40,701 nucleotides of DNA from contig CAAFGE010000008.1 in NCBI GenBank assembly GCA_900762355.1, positions 1 to 40,701 on the forward strand. The letters run 5' to 3'. The position numbers were made by a program, and so were the translations under genes. Positions 7,333-16,823 of the stretch are shown here, in pieces. Each line of letters starts with the position of its first letter. The first letter of the stretch is position 1. The DNA is from an uncultured Collinsella sp. (lineage in GTDB: Bacteria > Actinomycetota > Coriobacteriia > Coriobacteriales > Coriobacteriaceae). The notes below the pieces were generated by a model, which was given only the letters and a program-made list of their open reading frames with translations, made no database searches and was not told where the DNA came from.

Positions 7333-7815
7333 TTAGCGCAGCAGCTCGGTGAGGTTGCGTTTAAAACGGGCGCGATCTTCGCTGGTAAATGCTGCCGGTC
7401 CGCGGGTGCGTCCCCCGGCGCGGCGTACCTTCTTTTCCTCGTGGCGAATAAACAGCTGCATGTCGATGGTCGCTTTGTCGTAGACGCGCCCGCGCACGCC
7501 GATGGCGGCGGCATCGCGCCCGAGCGCCATGCTCGCCAAGCCAATGTCCTGCGTCACGACTACGTCGCCCGCCTGCAGGCGTTCGACAATGGCAAAGTCG
7601 GCGCTGTCGGCGCCCACGCTCACATCGAGCGTCGTGACCCAAAAGCCGCGTCGCGCGTGCTCGGCATCGCGCGGGTCGTCGCGGCGAATGTGCCGTTCCA
7701 GGTTTTGCGTGCTGTTGCCGGCGATAACAACGGCGACGCCCGCCCGCCGCGCGCAGTCAATCGACTCGCGCGTGACCGGGCAGGCGTCGGCATCAATAAA
7801 GAGCGTTCGCGGCAT
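7333..7815 (-). CDS. DUF188 / UPF0178 family protein (YaiI/YqxD-like)
   Basis: 160 aa. Motifs FIDADACPV at the N-terminus, GADSADFAIVERLQAGDVVVTQD in the middle and IGLASMAL after it are typical of the YaiI/YqxD family, a PIN-like fold with clustered acidic residues whose substrate is unknown. The start codon follows directly on the stop codon of the upstream DUF308 gene (7816-7818), so the two are translationally coupled in one operon. The Arg/Lys-rich C-terminus (KKVRRAGGRTRGPAAF) is also usual for the family. Confidence 0.9.
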   Translation of the reverse strand: MPRTLFIDADACPVTRESIDCARRAGVAVVIAGNSTQNLERHIRRDDPRDAEHARRGFWVTTLDVSVGADSADFAIVERLQAGDVVVTQDIGLASMALGRDAAAIGVRGRVYDKATIDMQLFIRHEEKKVRRAGGRTRGPAAFTSEDRARFKRNLTELLR

Positions 7816-8418
7816 CTAGTGCACCAGTTTGCCAAATTGAATAGCGCGAACAATCAGCGTTACGCCAAACACCAGCAGTGCGGCGCCGCTAAAGATGACG
7901 AGCATCTTGGCCGACCACAGCGGATAGATAAACACGAACATGCCGGCGATGATGGAGAGCGCGCCGCTCAGGATGGCGAGGGCACGGTTGGACGAAAGCT
8001 CGGACTCCAGAATGGACATGACACCTTCGACGATCCAGCCAAAGCCGGCCACGATAACCACCATCGTGGTGAGCGTCGCGGTCGAGAAGGCTTGGTTGCG
8101 CAGGATTATGACGCCGCCCAGGATAATGAGTAGGTTGGAGATGATGCTCGTCACGCGCCAGCCGGTGGGCAGCAGCGGCTCAAAAATGGCAGTGAACAGC
8201 CTGATGGCAGCGGTGATTACAAAGTAAAAACCCAGGACGGTCGTCAAAAAGACGAGGGACTTGGCGGGTGCAAAAAGCAGCGCGATACCAGCAATGAGTG
8301 CTAAGACGCCCGTGATGGCGTAGATCCAGCGTACGGCCTTGACGGCTTTGCCCGCCATGCTTTTCTCGTCAAATCCAAATTGGCTCGATTTTTGGTCATC
8401 GTTCTTAAAGATGCCCAT
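7816..8418 (-). CDS. DUF308 / HdeD-like membrane protein
   Basis: 200 aa with about six hydrophobic spans in pairs (WIYAITGVLALIAGIALLF, then SLVFLTTVLGFYFVITAAI and so on), the layout of DUF308/HdeD proteins. HdeD of E. coli is an acid-resistance membrane protein; the role of the wider family is unknown. The first 25 residues are polar (NDDQKSSQFGFDEKS). SD AAAGGAG lies 5 nt before the ATG. It is the first gene of a two-gene operon with the DUF188 protein. Confidence 0.85.
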   Translation of the reverse strand: MGIFKNDDQKSSQFGFDEKSMAGKAVKAVRWIYAITGVLALIAGIALLFAPAKSLVFLTTVLGFYFVITAAIRLFTAIFEPLLPTGWRVTSIISNLLIILGGVIILRNQAFSTATLTTMVVIVAGFGWIVEGVMSILESELSSNRALAILSGALSIIAGMFVFIYPLWSAKMLVIFSGAALLVFGVTLIVRAIQFGKLVH

Positions 8419-8653
8419 AATGTCTCCTTTCCGTGCGGCGTAAGCCCTGATCGTTACAACCAGTATCGCCTAAAGGCGCTGGCGTATGGGTCGGGGAGGG
8501 CGAAACGTAACCCAAAGGTCCCGAATTGTTTCCGTTGTTCCCCACGTCGCGATTTTCTATTCAACAGGTGTAGAACATTGCAGCCCTGTTCGTTATTGCC
8601 TACGTTTTAGGTTAGATTCTCCTAAGAACAATTGCCCGAAATTGGGGGTCCCT

Positions 8654-9325
8654 ATGAACGAAACAGTTCCCGCGGCGCCGTCGAGCGCGGAGTCGATGGC
8701 AAAGCAGGGTTGCGAAAAGCTCGGCTTGGAAGCGTTTGATGCGCTGGTCCGTCGTGCCCGTACGTGCCGCCGTTTTGACGAGTCCATGCGCGTGCCGGGC
8801 GAGTTTTTGCTCGAGCTGGCGGAACTGGCGCACCTGGCTCCCTGCGGCGCCAATGCTCAGCGTCTGCGTTTTCATGTGGTAAGCGGTGCAGAGGACTGCG
8901 CTCGCGTGTTTGACGAGCTTGTATGGGCCGGCGCGCTTAAGGACTGGCCGGGTCCTGCCGAGGGTGAGCGCCCGACCGGCTACATCGCGATTCTTGCCGA
9001 GCGCGCCGTTCCGGGCAAGCCCGCCGCTCCCATTACCGAGGTCGACACGGGCATTGCCGCGCAGACGATGATGCTCGCCGCCCGCAGCGCCACGCCCGAG
9101 GTGGCAGCCTGCATGTTCAAGGCCTTTACGCCCCACGCGATCGATGCCATGGGGCTCGATAACGACAAGTATGAGCTCAAGCTGATCATGGCGCTTGGCG
9201 TTCCGGCCGAGACGCAGGTGATCGATGCGATCGATTCCAACCCCGACGGCTCCATCAATTATTGGCGCGACGAGGCGCGGGTGCACCACGTACCCAAGCG
9301 TCCGCTTGCCGACGTGCTGCTGTAG
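8654..9325 (+). CDS. Nitroreductase-family flavoprotein
   Basis: 223 aa. The N-terminal part has the FMN-binding pattern of the family: VRRARTCRRFDES (RxSxRxF-like) followed by LAHLAPCGANAQRLRF, corresponding to APSGxNxQPW. Such enzymes transfer hydride from NAD(P)H through FMN to nitro, quinone or other acceptors; the substrate here cannot be told. A Cys replaces the usual Ser after AP, and the Trp/Pro after the Gln are missing. The start at 8654 follows a GGGGG SD-like run; an upstream in-frame extension to 8486 lacks protein character. A repeat-family palindrome separates it from the following phosphatases. Confidence 0.82.
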   Translation: MNETVPAAPSSAESMAKQGCEKLGLEAFDALVRRARTCRRFDESMRVPGEFLLELAELAHLAPCGANAQRLRFHVVSGAEDCARVFDELVWAGALKDWPGPAEGERPTGYIAILAERAVPGKPAAPITEVDTGIAAQTMMLAARSATPEVAACMFKAFTPHAIDAMGLDNDKYELKLIMALGVPAETQVIDAIDSNPDGSINYWRDEARVHHVPKRPLADVLL

Positions 9326-9357
9326 TTGTGCGTCGTTGCGGTGCAATCCGGCGGCAA

Positions 9358-9394
9358 AATCACCACAAAGGCTCCTGTCCCCTTTGTGGTGGTA
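9358..9394. repeat. Palindromic repeat family 1, copy 1
   Basis: CACCACAAAGG, a 9-nt loop, CCTTTGTGGTG. The loop (CTCCTGTCC) is in the forward orientation. It sits between the nitroreductase stop and the first phosphatase start; no T run follows, so this copy is a poorer terminator than the others. Confidence 0.8.
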
Positions 9395-9408
9395 CGAGGG
9401 GAGGGTGT

Positions 9409-9951
9409 GTGGCAGATCTGTATTTGGTGCGGCATGGGCAGACTGAGCTCAATGTGCAGAGCATTTTGCAGGGCTGGCACGATTCGCCGCTTACGGCGCG
9501 CGGGCGCGAGCAGGCGCTGACGGCGCGTACGGCGTTTGCGGCGCGTGGCGTGGCCTTTGATCATGTGTATTCCTCGCCGTTGGGCCGGGCGCGGCATACG
9601 GCCGAGCTTATCGTTGGCGAGGGCCGTTCCATTGAGCTGGTCGATGACCTGCGTGAGTGGCATTTTGGCTCGCTGGAGGGCACATCAAATCGCGAGATGC
9701 CGCCGCAGCCCTGGGGCGATTATCCGGTGGCCTTTGGCGGCGAGTCGGAAGTGCAGCTTCAGTCGCGCATGGTCGCGGCGCTGTCCCGTATTATGGCCCG
9801 GCCGCAGCACGACTGCGTGCTGGCGGTTTCCCACGGCTCAGCCTGCCAGGAGTTTCTTGAGTATGTGACTGGCGGGGGAGAGCTACCCGACAACGGTGCC
9901 GTGCTTCATTTTGGCTATTGCGACGGGGCGTTTTCGCTCTTGGGTTGGTAA
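9409..9951 (+). CDS. Histidine phosphatase superfamily protein (phosphoglycerate-mutase-like), copy 1
   Basis: 180 aa with a GTG start. The catalytic His is in YLVRHGQTELN; the second His is in VSHGSACQEF, and the acid is in LREWHFGSLEG. It is small, as in broad-specificity phosphatases of the PhoE/GpmB group rather than glycolytic mutase. The start is fixed by GGGGAGG 5 nt before the GTG. The next gene, 17 bp downstream, is a paralogue with the same order of motifs, so the pair is a tandem duplication. Substrate unknown. Confidence 0.85.
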   Translation: MADLYLVRHGQTELNVQSILQGWHDSPLTARGREQALTARTAFAARGVAFDHVYSSPLGRARHTAELIVGEGRSIELVDDLREWHFGSLEGTSNREMPPQPWGDYPVAFGGESEVQLQSRMVAALSRIMARPQHDCVLAVSHGSACQEFLEYVTGGGELPDNGAVLHFGYCDGAFSLLGW

Positions 9952-9968
9952 CGAACGAAAGGACCCCT

Positions 9969-10604
9969 ATGAATAAAGATCTGTATCTGGTCCGTCATGG
10001 ACAGACGATATTCAACCTTAAGCGTATCATTCAGGGGTGGAGTGATTCGCCGCTTACGCAGTTGGGTTGCGACCAGGCGGCGCGCGCCGGCATGTTTTTA
10101 CGTGCGCGCGGCATTGAGACCGATCATGCCTACACCTCCACGCTTCATCGCACCGAGCAGACTATCGCCAACTTGTGGCCGGGCTTGGCGTACGAGCGCC
10201 TGGACGGCCTGCGTGAGTGGTTCTTTGGCGACTTTGAGGCCGAGCGCGTGATGCTCATGCCCGAGCGCCCGTGGCGCGATTTCTATCGTCAATTTGGCGG
10301 CGAGGGCCAGATGCAGGTGCGCGAGCGCATGGTGGCGACATTGACCGATCTTATGCGACGCCCGGACCACGAGTGCGTCCTCGCGGTGAGCCACGGATCG
10401 GCCATCAAGGAGTTCATGGACCACGTGAAGGGTGCGGCGGCCGACGAGCGCGATCGTGTGCCGGGCAACTGCTCGGTGCTACATTTCGTGTTTGACGACG
10501 AGGCCGGTACGTTTGAGCTGATTGAGATTTTTACGCAGGAGGATTACGCGCGCGAGCTGGGGCTAGAGCCGCTCGTGGCGGCGGCAGGTCCGCAGCGTGG
10601 ATAA
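9969..10604 (+). CDS. Histidine phosphatase superfamily protein (phosphoglycerate-mutase-like), copy 2
   Basis: 211 aa. Motifs YLVRHGQTIFN, LQGW-like IIQGWSDSPLT, LREWFFGDFEAE and VSHGSAIKEF line up one to one with the gene just upstream (QGWHDSPLT, LREWHFGSLEG, VSHGSACQEF). It has about 30 more residues, mainly at the C-terminus (EDYARELGLEPLVAA). SD GAAAGG lies 8 nt before ATG. Both are probably made from one mRNA that ends at the terminator 10653-10695. Confidence 0.85.
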   Translation: MNKDLYLVRHGQTIFNLKRIIQGWSDSPLTQLGCDQAARAGMFLRARGIETDHAYTSTLHRTEQTIANLWPGLAYERLDGLREWFFGDFEAERVMLMPERPWRDFYRQFGGEGQMQVRERMVATLTDLMRRPDHECVLAVSHGSAIKEFMDHVKGAAADERDRVPGNCSVLHFVFDDEAGTFELIEIFTQEDYARELGLEPLVAAAGPQRG

Positions 10605-10652
10605 CGCTGACGTTGCGGCCCGGTTTACCGGCGTAATTGTTTGATGCGAAAA

Positions 10653-10695
10653 GGGCGGAGGTGCATGCGTTTGCTGCATCTCCGCCCCTTGTTTG
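10653..10695 (+). terminator. Intrinsic terminator after the phosphatase pair
   Basis: GGGCGGAGGTGCA pairs with TGCATCTCCGCCC (one G:T), followed by CTTGTTTGTTT. Confidence 0.75.
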
Positions 10696-10733
10696 TTTGG
10701 ATGCTGGGTTTTCCAGCTTAGCGTTTGAGTTCG

Positions 10734-11423
10734 CTAGAACCGTGAGACCTGGTGAGTGAGCAGACCCGTCGGAACCTGCGGCGCGCTGCCGCTGACCTGC
10801 GCGGCGGGGAACAGCACGGCTACAGCAAAGTTGAACGGCTCTTTGCCAGAGTAGGCGCCGGCAGCGCGGGCCTCGTCGGCCAGAATCTGCGATGCCCCAG
10901 CCAGTGCGGCGACATAGGCGGAGTCACCGGCGAACACCGGGTCGGGCGCCTGATCGAGCATGGCACGGATGGCGGCAACGGCGTCCTCGCGCTTGACCTC
11001 CCACACGCGATGTGTGACGCCCGCGGGATCGGTGACGGCGTAGAGCGATGCGCCCTCTTTGGCAGCGCTCAAAATGATATCCATGACGGGCGACGCCTCG
11101 TAGGCGAGCGACACGGGGCGCGGCTGCACCTTGAGCTCGGCGATCGCGCGCGCGGTGGCGAGTGCGTCGATGCTCTCGGCGGCAGCCTCGTCGCCGCCCG
11201 TCAGCACGTTAACCGGGCAAATCGCCACGACACCCGTCACGCGTCCCGGCTCACCCGAGCATTCGTACACGTAATACGCCGCGCCTGGATCCTTGAGCAT
11301 CAGACCATCGGCAATGGCTCCGCGCAGAGCATCGTTGCCGCTCAGGATGCTGCCCATTGCAGGCAGTGCCTCGAGCACGCGGTCCTGAGCCGGGCGGATG
11401 CAGGGAAACGGAAGTGCTTTCAT
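10734..11423 (-). CDS. Degenerate/short DUF1015-like protein
   Basis: 229 aa, only about half the usual DUF1015 length. The start KALPFPCIRPAQDRV resembles the family opening (PFKALRP), and the part from RPVSLAYEASPVMDIILSA through GVTHRVWEV to PVFAGDSAYVAAL follows the family pattern, in which the last segment normally reads YIADGHHRYxxA. Here the GHHR core has become GDSA, so the presumed active site is lost. DUF1015 genes often lie by serA/serC in other bacteria, and serA and serC are nearby here (14237-16597). The family assignment is my reading of weak similarity. SD is poor (AGGA, 10 nt). Confidence 0.5.
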   Translation of the reverse strand: MKALPFPCIRPAQDRVLEALPAMGSILSGNDALRGAIADGLMLKDPGAAYYVYECSGEPGRVTGVVAICPVNVLTGGDEAAAESIDALATARAIAELKVQPRPVSLAYEASPVMDIILSAAKEGASLYAVTDPAGVTHRVWEVKREDAVAAIRAMLDQAPDPVFAGDSAYVAALAGASQILADEARAAGAYSGKEPFNFAVAVLFPAAQVSGSAPQVPTGLLTHQVSRF

Positions 11424-11463
11424 GGGGCGGTCCTAACGCACGAGTCGGTTTGTTCGCGGCTTA

Positions 11464-12684
11464 TTATGCCCCAACTTGGCCGCTCGCGTCCCAGAGCACG
11501 TTATCGGCGAGCGCGATTAGCACCTGCTGACAACGAACGATGTCGGCGTGGGGCACATATTCGTTGGGCTTGTGGGCGAGCGCGAGCGAGCCTGGGCCAT
11601 AGCTCATGCAGTTACGGTTACCCGTCTTGCCGGCAATGACGGCAGTGTCGGTGTAGCCGGTAAAGAAGCCGACGGTCGTATCCGTGCCCGTTACATCGTC
11701 TGCTGCGCACTTGAGTGCAGCTAGAAGGGGGGAGACCGGATCGCGCTCGATGGCGGGGCGGTCGCCTGTTACGGTATAGGCGCCATGGCAACCGGGAACG
11801 GCGGCTTCGGCGCCGGCGATGGCCTGCTCTACCATGCGCGTCGCGGCGGCTGTATCGGTCGGCGGGGTCAGGCGCATATCGACCCAGACCTTGGCGTGGT
11901 CGGGTACGACATAGGGGCGATAGCCGCCCTCGATTTGGCCAAACGTGATGGTCGAAGGCCCCAGCTCATCGTGCGCGGGCAGCGCCGCGAACGCGCGACG
12001 GAGCGAACACACGACCTCGGCCATGGCGGCGACGGCGTCTGCGCCCTTCCAAGGCTGGCTCGCATGCGCCGTCACGCCAGCCATTTCAATCTCGAACCAC
12101 GTACGCCCCTTGTGCGCCACCTGGATCTGTCCGTCGGTGGGCTCGGTGTCCAGCACCCATTCGCGCGAGCTGACCCAGCCAGCATCGATCGCGGCCTCTG
12201 AGCCGCGCATGAAGTCTTCCTCGTCGACCGAGCAGATGAGCGAAAAGCCGCGGCGTGGCAGCGCGCCATCCGCCGCCACGCGCTCGAGCGTATGGACCAG
12301 TGCGGCAATGGCGCAGGCCAGGCCACCCTTCATATCGCAGGCACCGCGGCCATAGAGTTTATCGTCGCGCACAACCGCCCCAAGCGGTGCGATGTCTGCG
12401 TCCCAGCCATCGCCCAAGGTGACGGTATCCATGTGACAGATGTAGACGAGTCGGGCCTCGTCGCTTACGGCCGGCACGGTAATCATAAGGTTGCGGCGCC
12501 CGGGGAGTACTTCGAGCTCCTCAATCTGCACGGCATCGAGCGCAGGACTATCAAGCTGCGTCAGCTGCTGCTCAATGAGCCTCTTAATGAAGTGCTCGAT
12601 CTCGTCCTCATACGCGCCCGGGTCTGAGCTGTCGATCCGCACGAGCTCCTGCGTAAGCCGCCAGGCAAAGTCCTCATCAACCAT
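11464..12684 (-). CDS. M20-family metallopeptidase (ArgE/DapE/ACY1-like)
   Basis: 406 aa. Zinc ligands are visible in YICHMDTV, in GACDMKGG and in the pair CSVDEEDF, and the end has HKPNEYVPHAD, all in the order of the M20 di-zinc fold. A dimerisation domain lies between, with AHKGRTWFEIEMAGVTAHAS. These enzymes cleave amide bonds of N-acyl amino acids or small peptides; the substrate cannot be told. The start at 12684 has GAGG 6 nt upstream; an in-frame ATG at 12714 lacks an SD. The gene is divergent from the nuclease-like gene at 12839. Confidence 0.9.
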   Translation of the reverse strand: MVDEDFAWRLTQELVRIDSSDPGAYEDEIEHFIKRLIEQQLTQLDSPALDAVQIEELEVLPGRRNLMITVPAVSDEARLVYICHMDTVTLGDGWDADIAPLGAVVRDDKLYGRGACDMKGGLACAIAALVHTLERVAADGALPRRGFSLICSVDEEDFMRGSEAAIDAGWVSSREWVLDTEPTDGQIQVAHKGRTWFEIEMAGVTAHASQPWKGADAVAAMAEVVCSLRRAFAALPAHDELGPSTITFGQIEGGYRPYVVPDHAKVWVDMRLTPPTDTAAATRMVEQAIAGAEAAVPGCHGAYTVTGDRPAIERDPVSPLLAALKCAADDVTGTDTTVGFFTGYTDTAVIAGKTGNRNCMSYGPGSLALAHKPNEYVPHADIVRCQQVLIALADNVLWDASGQVGA

Positions 12685-12838
12685 ATGCAACCTCACAATC
12701 AGTTTGCTTTCCAAACCGATTGTAAGCCTCCTGAGAGATCCGCGACGTGGGCGTGGCAGTATTTACCGTTCGCAGGCCGAGCCAGCGCGTTTGCCGTCCG
12801 AGCGGGTTCACAAACGACGCGGTGGGTACGTACCCTTC

Positions 12839-13888
12839 ATGGACGACATGCTGTGCGACATATCTGCCTTTCGGTATCACCGGATACCTCCACAGGTCTT
12901 GGCAATAATGCCGGACCTGCCCGATTCTGCGGACGATCCGCGCAGGGAGCACCTATGTGAGCATCCGCTCGTCACGCATTTCCTGGGCACCCCGTTACAC
13001 GTGTTGGCGCAGGGCAGCTGCGGACGTAAGGGCGATCGCATTGTCAGGCATGTTTGGAACGGGGAGAGGCCGTTTGATTCCATGCGACAGACAGAGTTTG
13101 GCCTCGATGTCGCGTCCCCGCTCTTTACCCTGCTGACCCTGGCTTCCTCGGTCTCAAACGAGCGTCTGATCATGTGCGTGTATGAGATGTGCGGCACCTT
13201 TGCCGTGTGCAAGATTGCGTCTCAGGTAAAGTCGGCACTTGAGCAGGCATACGGGGGCCGGTGGGGTGACGCACGGTCGGGCTGGGAAAACGTAAAGGAT
13301 ACCTCGGGGAATCCAACAGACTTGTGGAAACGACCTCCCTTGATTGAGCTCTCTGAACTTACCGAGTACGTCGATAAGATCCCGGGGCTCCGCGGCGCTA
13401 AATCGTTCACGCGTGCCGCGAAATGCATTACGGGGGTGGCGGCATCGCCGCTCGAGGTCCAGGCTTCGATGCTGTTTGGCCTTACGAGGTTGCGCGGCGG
13501 CGAAGGGCTGCGCCTTACCAATAACGTCGAGATTCGCTTGACGCGCAGTGCCCGCCTGATTTCGGGGCTTGATAGGCGCTATGCCGATATCCTGCTGGCA
13601 AATAAGGACGGCAGCAGAGAGTGTCTGGTTGAATGCCAAGGTAAAGCCATTCACGGATCCATAGAATCCAAGATTTCGGACTCCGATCGAACGACGGCGC
13701 TGCAAGCGATGGGATATCCCGTCATTCTGATGACCTATGGTCAGCTGGCCGACTCCGATGCCTTCCGCGTGGTGATGGAGCTCATCATGGCCTATCTCGA
13801 TGTGCCGCTGAAAGACAAGACGCCGCGACAGCAGGAGCTCGAACGGCGGCTTCGTGAGGAGATTTTTATCGATTGGGCAGGAATGTAG
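12839..13888 (+). CDS. Predicted PD-(D/E)XK / Vsr-like nuclease-fold protein, member B
   Basis: 349 aa, a divergent relative of the protein at 3167-4375. Shared features in order: EMCGTFA (116-122, EICGSYA in A), PGLRGAK (PGYRGSN in A), ASPLEVQASML...GGEGL (202-224), then the putative nuclease core: D250 in RRYADILL, E265 in VECQGKAIH (H272), D283-R284, and ALQAMGYPVILMTYGQLADSDAFRVVME. ExQG takes the place of ExNG. N-terminal Cys residues occur at 6, 40, 61, 113, 118 and 124. The start at 12839 avoids overlap with the peptidase and matches the N-terminus of A; no good SD is seen. Nuclease activity, and any role in defence, are inferred from residue pattern only. Confidence 0.6.
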   Translation: MDDMLCDISAFRYHRIPPQVLAIMPDLPDSADDPRREHLCEHPLVTHFLGTPLHVLAQGSCGRKGDRIVRHVWNGERPFDSMRQTEFGLDVASPLFTLLTLASSVSNERLIMCVYEMCGTFAVCKIASQVKSALEQAYGGRWGDARSGWENVKDTSGNPTDLWKRPPLIELSELTEYVDKIPGLRGAKSFTRAAKCITGVAASPLEVQASMLFGLTRLRGGEGLRLTNNVEIRLTRSARLISGLDRRYADILLANKDGSRECLVECQGKAIHGSIESKISDSDRTTALQAMGYPVILMTYGQLADSDAFRVVMELIMAYLDVPLKDKTPRQQELERRLREEIFIDWAGM

Positions 13889-14236
13889 CCGCGCGGGTGG
13901 AAAACGGTCGCGCGGACTAGAGTTTTGGTCGCAAAAAAGGCTTCGATTTTGCCTTGGAGGGGCCTTAAAAATGCTATCTAGAATAAGTTGTTTCGGAAAA
14001 TCGACAGTCAACTTACATTCGGCACATAGAGATCGATTTTTACCTACTAAAGTCCCTGATAAAGCTGTTTATCAAAGCGGGTGTGCTTAGCGACTGGAGC
14101 CTCACTATCGATTATCTGAAAAAACTTGTTCTGGGTATCATTTTAAAGTCGTACGGAGCAACAAAATCGCCCCCCGTTTCGTGAAAACGGGGGGCGAATG
14201 GGCTTCGTGGTCTGTCTGGCAGGATTGGCGCCGGCG
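13889..14236. other. AT-rich intergenic stretch after member B
   Basis: No gene seen. 13925-13968 partly matches 4681-4736, beside the other family member (shared blocks TTGGTxGC, CTTCGATT and AGGGGCCTT, with a gap). The end holds the serA terminator at 14165-14198. The rest shows no open frame of note. Confidence 0.4.
14165..14198 (-). terminator. Intrinsic terminator of serC-serA
   Basis: CGCCCCCCGTTT pairs with AAACGGGGGGCG over a short loop; on the minus strand it is followed by ATTTTGTT. It lies 38 bp after the serA stop. Confidence 0.85.
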
Positions 14237-15400
14237 CTATTTAATCACGCGCACACGATACATCGACGGAATTTGCTTAAGTGCCTCGATCGTGCTGCCG
14301 TCCAGGTGCTCATCGGTGTCGAACATGGTGTAGGCGTTCTCGCCAGCGGACTCGTTGGTCATGCGCTGCACGTTGGCGTTGTCCTTGGCGAGAATGGCCG
14401 TGATCTGGCCGATCATGTTGGGCACGTTGGCATGCAGGCAGGCAATGCGGCTTGCGGCGCGCGCCTTGCCCATGCTGCAGGCGGGGTAGTTGACGCTGTG
14501 CGCGATGTTGCCGTTTTCCAGGTAATCCTTGAGCTCGCTGATGGCCATGTCGGCGCAGTTGGCCTCGGCCTCGCCGGTGCCGGCGCCCGAATGCGTGGTG
14601 ATAAACGTGTTGGGCATCTTGACGGTCTTGGGCGTGGCAAAGTCGCAGCTAAACCAGCTGAGCTTGCCCTCGCGCAGGGCAGCGTCGACGGCGTCCTCGT
14701 CAATGATGGTCTCGCGCGCGTAGTTGATGAGCACGGCGTCCGGGGCCAGCAGGTCAATCTGCTCGGTGCTGATCATGCCGATGGTATCGGCCTTGCTGGG
14801 CACGTGCACGGTGAGGTAGTCGCAGCCGCGGCAGAGGTCCTCGAGCGTGCCCACGCGCTGCACCTCGCGACTCAGCACCCATGCGTGCTCGACGGAAATG
14901 AACGGGTCGTAGCCGTAGACATCCATGCCCAGGTCGACGCAGGCGTTGGCGACCTTGGAGCCCACGTTGCCCAGGCCGATGACGCCGATGCGCTTGCCCT
15001 TGAGCTCGCGGCCCACAAAGGCCTTCTTGGCCTTCTCGGCATCGACCTGAATCTCGGGATCGTCGGCGTTGTCGCGCACCCAGTTCATCGACTGCACCAC
15101 GCCGCGGCTCGAGAGCACCAGCATGCCCAGGACGAGTTCCTTGACGGCGTTGCTGTTGGCACCGGGGGAGTTAAAGACGACGACGCCTTTCTTGGCGTAC
15201 TCCTCGACGGGGATGTTGTTGACGCCGGCGCCGCAGCGGGCGATGGCGCGGATGCCCTCGGGCAGCTCGTAGCCGTGCAGGTCGGTGGAGCGCATCAGGA
15301 TAGCGTCGGCCTCCTCGGCGGTGCCCACAAACTCGTAGCCCTCGCCAAACTCGACTTTGCCGTCTTTAGTGATGTCGTCGATGGTCTTAATCTTACGCAT
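14237..15400 (-). CDS. serA: D-3-phosphoglycerate dehydrogenase (short form with ACT domain)
   Basis: 387 aa. It oxidises 3-phosphoglycerate to 3-phosphohydroxypyruvate with NAD, the first step of serine synthesis. The Rossmann motif is GVIGLGNVGSKVA, the substrate Arg lies in RCGAGVNNIP, and the catalytic region is NYARETIIDEDAV followed by THSGAGTGEAEANCA. The C-terminal ~75 residues (HANVPNMIGQITAIL...MYRVRVIK) form one ACT domain, so this is the short Clostridium/Coriobacteria-like type without the intervening domain. Serine feedback through ACT is possible. SD AAGGAG lies 7 nt before the ATG. It follows serC by 72 bp on the same strand. Confidence 0.95.
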   Translation of the reverse strand: MRKIKTIDDITKDGKVEFGEGYEFVGTAEEADAILMRSTDLHGYELPEGIRAIARCGAGVNNIPVEEYAKKGVVVFNSPGANSNAVKELVLGMLVLSSRGVVQSMNWVRDNADDPEIQVDAEKAKKAFVGRELKGKRIGVIGLGNVGSKVANACVDLGMDVYGYDPFISVEHAWVLSREVQRVGTLEDLCRGCDYLTVHVPSKADTIGMISTEQIDLLAPDAVLINYARETIIDEDAVDAALREGKLSWFSCDFATPKTVKMPNTFITTHSGAGTGEAEANCADMAISELKDYLENGNIAHSVNYPACSMGKARAASRIACLHANVPNMIGQITAILAKDNANVQRMTNESAGENAYTMFDTDEHLDGSTIEALKQIPSMYRVRVIK

Positions 15401-15472
15401 GGAAAAACTCCTTAGCAGGTTTTGATCTAAGCAGGGTGGTTTGAAGTGGCTGGTCGGCCCGCGGGTTGCGGG

Positions 15473-16597
<1,125 letters not shown>

Positions 16598-16731
16598 CTT
16601 CTAGTTCCCCTCGTAGTCGTTTGAACGTTCGGGATACTTTAGCACAGTGGAGCGTCAGGCGCGACCGAATCACAGCAAAACCCGAGTGCGCCGCTATGAT
16701 TTACAGGATGGTTACATGGGGGAGGGGTGCT

Positions 16732-16811
16732 TTACTCCTCGGGCAAATCCAAATCTGCGAGCGAAGGCATGAGGTTCTCTAGGCGCTTGATTTCTTCGTC
16801 GCAAATTAGCT
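16732..16811 (-). pseudogene. Possible gene remnant between antiporter and serC
   Basis: On the minus strand an open stretch ending at TAA 16732-16734 reads ICDEEIKRLENLMPSLADL and then DLPEE. It has the look of a real C-terminus but no start codon with an SD is present (a stop lies just upstream). It may be a leftover 3' end or chance. Confidence 0.2.
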
Positions 16812-16823
16812 AACCCCTGGTCA

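Noticed and set aside
12491..12838. N-terminal extension of nuclease-like member B to 12491
   Set aside because: It would overlap the M20 peptidase gene on the opposite strand and is Ser/Cys-rich shadow sequence.
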